From Quadrisphaera sp. (GTDB lineage: Bacteria; Actinomycetota; Actinomycetes; Actinomycetales; Quadrisphaeraceae), in NCBI GenBank assembly GCA_029258695.1, contig JARIBR010000117.1, positions 1 through 16,763 of the forward strand: 16,763 nucleotides of DNA. The letters are read 5' to 3'. A program made the translations under genes and the position numbers. Below, one piece after another: positions 14,190 to 16,763 of the stretch. The number at the start of each line of letters is the position of its first letter. The first letter of the stretch is position 1. Below the pieces are notes generated by a model. That model was not told the origin of the DNA and did not search any database. It saw nothing but the letters and a program-made list of their open reading frames with translations.

Positions 14190-14392
14190 TGTGGACAACT
14201 CACGTGCTTGAGCCGTTGCGCTGTGCACAGCCGGTGGATAAGCCTGTGGACATCGGCGCGATTCTTGGGCACGGACGGTGACCTGGGGCCTGCTGGGGCC
14301 GCCTGGACCCTCGAAAGCCTGTGGATGGACGTCGTGGGCGCAGATCGTCGGCGTGTCGCGAGGTCGGGCGTGTCGTCCACAGCTGTGGACAG
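14190..14392. promoter_or_regulatory. Cluster of DnaA-box-like sites between dnaB and the MATE gene
   Basis: Six 9-mers fit or nearly fit the actinobacterial DnaA box TTGTCCACA. On the minus strand: 14190-14198 TTGTCCACA (exact), 14233-14241 TTATCCACC, 14245-14253 ATGTCCACA, 14320-14328 CCATCCACA and 14384-14392 CTGTCCACA. On the plus strand: 14373-14381 TCGTCCACA. The last plus-strand and last minus-strand boxes form the 16-bp palindrome GTCCACAGCTGTGGAC (14375-14390). A related palindrome GCTGTGCACAGC lies at 14220-14231. The 487-bp spacer (13942-14428) otherwise shows no gene. It could regulate dnaB or the MATE gene, titrate DnaA, or form part of an origin-linked region. dnaA and dnaN are not in the window, so I do not call it oriC. 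Confidence 0.65.
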
Positions 14393-14428
14393 AACCTGCC
14401 GGAGACCTGGGCTCGGCTGCGTGGTCTC

Positions 14429-15850
14429 ATGGCCTCCGTGGAGGTCGGTGGCGCGTCGTCCAGCACCAGCCCTCCCGAGGGCGACCCGGGGCCCGGCCGC
14501 TCCCCGCTGCGGCAGGTGCTCGTCCTCGCCGTGCCGGCGCTGGGAGCCCTCGTGGCGGAGCCGCTGTTCCTCCTCACGGACGCCGCCATCGTGGGCACGA
14601 CGGGGGCTGACGCCCTGGCCGGCCTGGCCGTCGGCAGCGCGCTGCTGTCCACGGCCGTGGGCCTCTTCATCGTCCTGGCCTACGCCACGACCGCCGACGT
14701 CGGACGCCTGCGCGGCGCGGGACGCTCCCGCGAGGCGCTCGACCGCGGCGTCGACGGGCTGTGGCTGGGCCTGGGCATCGGCGTGGTCATGGCGGTCGCC
14801 GCTGCGGCGCTCGCGCCAGCGGCGGTGCGCGCCCTCGACACCCCGGCCGCGGCCGCCGACGGCGCGACGCTGTACCTGCAGCTCTCCGCCCCCGGGCTCC
14901 CCGGGATGCTGCTGCTCCTCGCCGCCACGGGCACGCTGCGCGGCCTGTCGGACCTGCGGACCCCGCTGGTGGTCGCCGTCAGCGCCGCGGTGGTCAACGT
15001 CGTCCTGGACGTGCTCCTCGTCCTCGTCCTCGGCTGGGGACTGGCCGGCGCCGCGGTGGGCACCGCGCTGGCCCAGACCGGCGCCGGCCTCGCGGCGGCC
15101 GCGGTGGTGGTCGCCCGGGCACGCCGCGCCGGCGCGGCGCTGGGGCTGCGCCGCGCCGGGGTGGCCCGCTCGGCCCGCACCAGCGCGCCGCTGCTGGTGC
15201 GCACCCTGGGGTTGCGCGTCGCTCTGCTCGTGACCACCGCCGTGGCCGGCGGGCAGGGCGTCGCCGCGCTCGCCGGGCACCACGTGGTGATGCAGCTCTG
15301 GTCGCTGCTGGCGCTCGCGCTCGACGCCGTCGCCATCGCCGCGCAGGTGCTCGTCTCGAACGCGCTCGGCGCCGGGGGGCCGGCGCTGGCGCGCAGCGTC
15401 CTGCGCAGCTGCGTGCGCATCAGCGTCGGCGCCGGGGTGGTGATCGGCGCGGTCGTGGCCCTCGCCTCGCCGTGGGTGCCCGCGCTCTTCACGGCCTCCC
15501 CGCCCGCCGGCGGGGAGGGTGACGGGTCGACCGCTGCCGCGACGGCGGCCGCCATCTCGCTCGCCCTGGTCGTCGTCGCGGTGACCCAGCCGCTGGCCGG
15601 GTGGGTCTTTGCCCTCGACGGGGTGCTCATGGGCGCCGGCGACGGCCGCTACCTCGCGGGCGCCTCCGCGGCTGCGACGCTGCTCTACGTCCCCGTGGCG
15701 CTCGCCGTCGGGCGGTGGGGCCCCGGAGGCGCGGAAGGCCTCGCGTGGCTGTGGGTGGCCTTTGCCGGGCTGTTCATGCTGATGCGAGCCGCCGCGCTGG
15801 GGTGGCGGGTGCGCGGCGAGGCCTGGACCCTCACCGGCTCCCTGCGCTGA
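14429..15850 (+). CDS. MATE-family efflux transporter, DinF-like
   Basis: A 473-residue integral membrane protein with about 12 hydrophobic helices in two homologous halves. It fits the DinF branch of MATE antiporters, which export drugs or cationic toxic compounds using Na+ or H+ gradients. Visible signatures are PALGALVAEPLFLLTDAAIVG in the first helix, GTLRGLSDLRTPL and VVNVVLDVLLV in the first half, and FALDGVLMGAGDGRYL in the second. I chose ATG 14429; GTG 14438 is an alternative and neither has a clear Shine-Dalgarno. Nothing upstream of 14429 in the frame looks conserved, and that part overlaps the DnaA-box cluster. A MATE gene between rplI and dnaB is a conserved order in actinobacteria as I recall it. 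It converges with rplI. Substrate unknown. Confidence 0.92.
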   Translation: MASVEVGGASSSTSPPEGDPGPGRSPLRQVLVLAVPALGALVAEPLFLLTDAAIVGTTGADALAGLAVGSALLSTAVGLFIVLAYATTADVGRLRGAGRSREALDRGVDGLWLGLGIGVVMAVAAAALAPAAVRALDTPAAAADGATLYLQLSAPGLPGMLLLLAATGTLRGLSDLRTPLVVAVSAAVVNVVLDVLLVLVLGWGLAGAAVGTALAQTGAGLAAAAVVVARARRAGAALGLRRAGVARSARTSAPLLVRTLGLRVALLVTTAVAGGQGVAALAGHHVVMQLWSLLALALDAVAIAAQVLVSNALGAGGPALARSVLRSCVRISVGAGVVIGAVVALASPWVPALFTASPPAGGEGDGSTAAATAAAISLALVVVAVTQPLAGWVFALDGVLMGAGDGRYLAGASAAATLLYVPVALAVGRWGPGGAEGLAWLWVAFAGLFMLMRAAALGWRVRGEAWTLTGSLR

Positions 15851-15950
15851 GGCCCGAGCGCCGGAGCGCGACCACCCGAGCGATCCACCCCTGCACCCTC
15901 GGAGGGCACCGGGCTGCGATCCTCCACCCCTCCCCGCCTCGACCCGAGCC

Positions 15951-15984
15951 GGGGCGGGAGCCGGGGCCGGGGCCGGGGCCGGGG
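15951..15984 (+). other. G-quadruplex-type G-run block
   Basis: Six G-runs occur in 34 bases: GGGG (15951), GGG (15956), then four GGGG runs at 15963, 15969, 15975 and 15981 separated by CC. This is a (CCGGGG)n microsatellite and fits the standard quadruplex pattern with very short loops. It lies about 100 bases after the MATE stop. Confidence 0.7.
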
Positions 15985-16049
15985 CGCAGCCTGGATCCCA
16001 GCGCAGCCTCGACCGGGGACGCCACACCGCGTTGACCGACCTCACCCAG

Positions 16050-16114
16050 GCGGCAGCCCGTCCCCGATCGGTTGCTGGTCCGCCTGACCACGCGGCAGCC
16101 CGTCCCCGATCGGT
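16050..16114. repeat. Two 23-bp perfect direct repeats
   Basis: The same 23 bases occur at 16050-16072 and 16092-16114, spaced 42 bp start to start. They begin GCGGCAGCCCG and end GATCGGT, with the 8-bp palindrome CCGATCGG inside. The 19-bp spacer differs from the repeat. A duplication footprint, a pair of protein-binding sites or an attachment-like relic are all possible. Confidence 0.85.
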
Positions 16115-16218
16115 GAGTGCGGGCGCCCATCACACGGTGGGCGGTCACCGAGCGACGGCGGGGAGGCCCCCGTCGGGTGAGCGACCGCGCACCGCTCACC
16201 GAGAGGTCCCGGACACGC

Positions 16219-16255
16219 CGCAGGGGCGGCCCCGTCGGACGGAGCCGCCCCTGCG
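16219..16255 (-). terminator. Strong hairpin terminator downstream of rplI
   Basis: CGCAGGGGCGGC (16219-16230) is perfectly complementary to GCCGCCCCTGCG (16244-16255), a 12-bp stem. The 13-base interval itself contains CCGTC/GACGG, so the stem can extend almost to the tip. It starts 60 bases after the rplI stop and is the likely end of the ribosomal-protein operon. There is no T-run, which is common in high-GC actinobacteria. Confidence 0.75.
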
Positions 16256-16314
16256 TGAGCTGCGGTGGCGCGGAGGGGGTCGACGGACGCCGACTCCTGG
16301 TGCTCAGCTGGCCC

Positions 16315-16761
16315 TCAGGCCTCGGGGACGACCTCGAGGTCGAGGGTCGCCGAGACCTCCGGGTGCAGGCGCACGGAGACCGTGTAGGTGCCGAGGGCGC
16401 GGATCGGGTTGCCGATCTCGACCTTACGCCGATCGATCGTCCGCCCCTGCTCCGCCACCGCGTGGGCGACGTCCGCCGGGGTCACCGCGCCGAACAGCCG
16501 GCCGCCGGGGCCCGAGCGCGCGGTGAGGCGCACCGGGTTGGCCTCCAGCGACGCCTTCAGCGCCTGCGCGTCGTCGAGGTTGGACACCTCGCGCGCGGCG
16601 CGCGCCGCGCGGATCTGCTCGACCTGCTTGGCGCCACCCCGGCTGAAGACCGTGCCGAGCTGGCGGGGGAGCAGGAAGTTGCGGCCGTAGCCGTCCTTGA
16701 CGTCGACCACGTCGCCGGGGGCGCCGAGACCGGTGACCTCCTGGGTCAGGATGAGTCTCAT
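16315..16761 (-). CDS. rplI: 50S ribosomal protein L9
   Basis: A complete 148-residue bL9, normal length, which binds 23S rRNA near the L1 stalk base and bridges neighbouring ribosomes. The N-terminal domain carries the family signature: Gly13, Gly16, Val21, Gly24, Tyr25, Asn28 and Leu30 in [19 protein letters not shown] basic, Arg/Ala-rich connecting helix follows ([14 protein letters not shown]), then the C-terminal domain with [16 protein letters not shown] and a LDLEVVPEA end. ATG 16761 is two bases from the window edge, so its ribosome binding site is outside. In actinobacteria the operon is usually rpsF-ssb-rpsR-rplI, and these partners would be expected just beyond the right edge. A strong hairpin lies downstream. 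Confidence 0.98.
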   Translation of the reverse strand: MRLILTQEVTGLGAPGDVVDVKDGYGRNFLLPRQLGTVFSRGGAKQVEQIRAARAAREVSNLDDAQALKASLEANPVRLTARSGPGGRLFGAVTPADVAHAVAEQGRTIDRRKVEIGNPIRALGTYTVSVRLHPEVSATLDLEVVPEA

Positions 16762-16763
16762 CG

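Larger units (their letters stand above)
15851..16314. other. Convergent intergenic region between MATE gene and rplI
   Basis: No credible gene is seen on either strand in these 464 bases; open frames are proline- and arginine-rich without ribosome binding sites. A small 11-bp palindrome CCCTCGGAGGG near 15896-15906 could be a weak end signal for the MATE transcript. The G-run block, the 23-bp direct repeat and the strong hairpin listed separately account for most of the visible structure. Confidence 0.6.

Noticed and set aside
13938..14228. Minus-strand 96-residue open frame upstream of dnaB
   Set aside because: It overlaps the dnaB start, has no ribosome binding site and has an Arg/Gly-rich composition typical of a chance frame in GC-rich DNA.
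13942..14428. Chromosomal origin oriC
   Set aside because: Boxes are clustered here, but dnaA, dnaN and an AT-rich unwinding element are not seen. The flanking genes are dnaB and a MATE gene, so only a DnaA-binding region is supportable.
15891..16526. Plus-strand open frames between the MATE gene and rplI
   Set aside because: They run antisense through rplI or through the G-run block, have Arg/Pro-rich products and no ribosome binding sites.
1..16763. tRNA, rRNA, insertion sequence or prophage genes
   Set aside because: No cloverleaf-like segment, transposase motif or terminal inverted repeat pair was recognised. The intein is the only mobile element seen.

Overview
The window has very high GC, GTG as well as ATG starts, GTGA stop/start overlaps and the conserved rplI–MATE–dnaB arrangement. 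This points to an actinobacterium. A chemotaxis-type signalling protein suggests a motile relative; Kineosporiales (Kineococcus-like) is my best guess, from protein style only. The dnaB–rplI block usually lies in the origin-proximal part of actinobacterial chromosomes.

Layout. (1) 1-2030 (+): the 3' end of an OmpR-type response regulator, overlapping by GTGA a sensor histidine kinase with tandem repeats at its N-terminus and in its linker. (2) 2000-4964 (-): a GH13 alpha-amylase-like enzyme whose 3' end overlaps the kinase, and upstream of it a soluble chemoreceptor-like protein with two probable GAF domains. (3) 5074-9602 (+): a small membrane protein, an ABC exporter (fused permease and ATPase), a small acidic repeat protein, a polytopic GT-C-like membrane protein, and a VapC-like PIN protein that has lost its N-terminus. 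(4) 9603-10427: mostly non-coding, with several palindromes and one 69-residue gene with a strong ribosome binding site. (5) 10428-11195 (+): an NmrA-like NAD(P)-binding protein. (6) 11196-11517: a convergent gap holding a 31-bp tandem repeat array. (7) 11518-13941 (-): dnaB interrupted in its P-loop by a 352-residue intein. (8) 13942-14428: a divergent spacer with a cluster of DnaA-box-like sequences. (9) 14429-15850 (+): a DinF-type MATE transporter. (10) 15851-16314: a convergent gap with a G-quadruplex-type run, a 23-bp direct repeat and a strong terminator-like hairpin. (11) 16315-16761 (-): rplI.

The most interesting item is the DnaB intein. It starts with Ala and carries the Trp/Cys/Thr triad of class 3 inteins. 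Its LAGLIDADG endonuclease appears dead in both motifs and contains an expanding-looking DGP repeat. The next are the DnaA-box cluster between dnaB and the MATE gene, the 31-bp tandem array, the decapitated VapC without an antitoxin, and an 8-bp repeat whose copy number would shift the histidine kinase frame if the upstream start is used. I saw no tRNA, rRNA, insertion sequence or CRISPR array.
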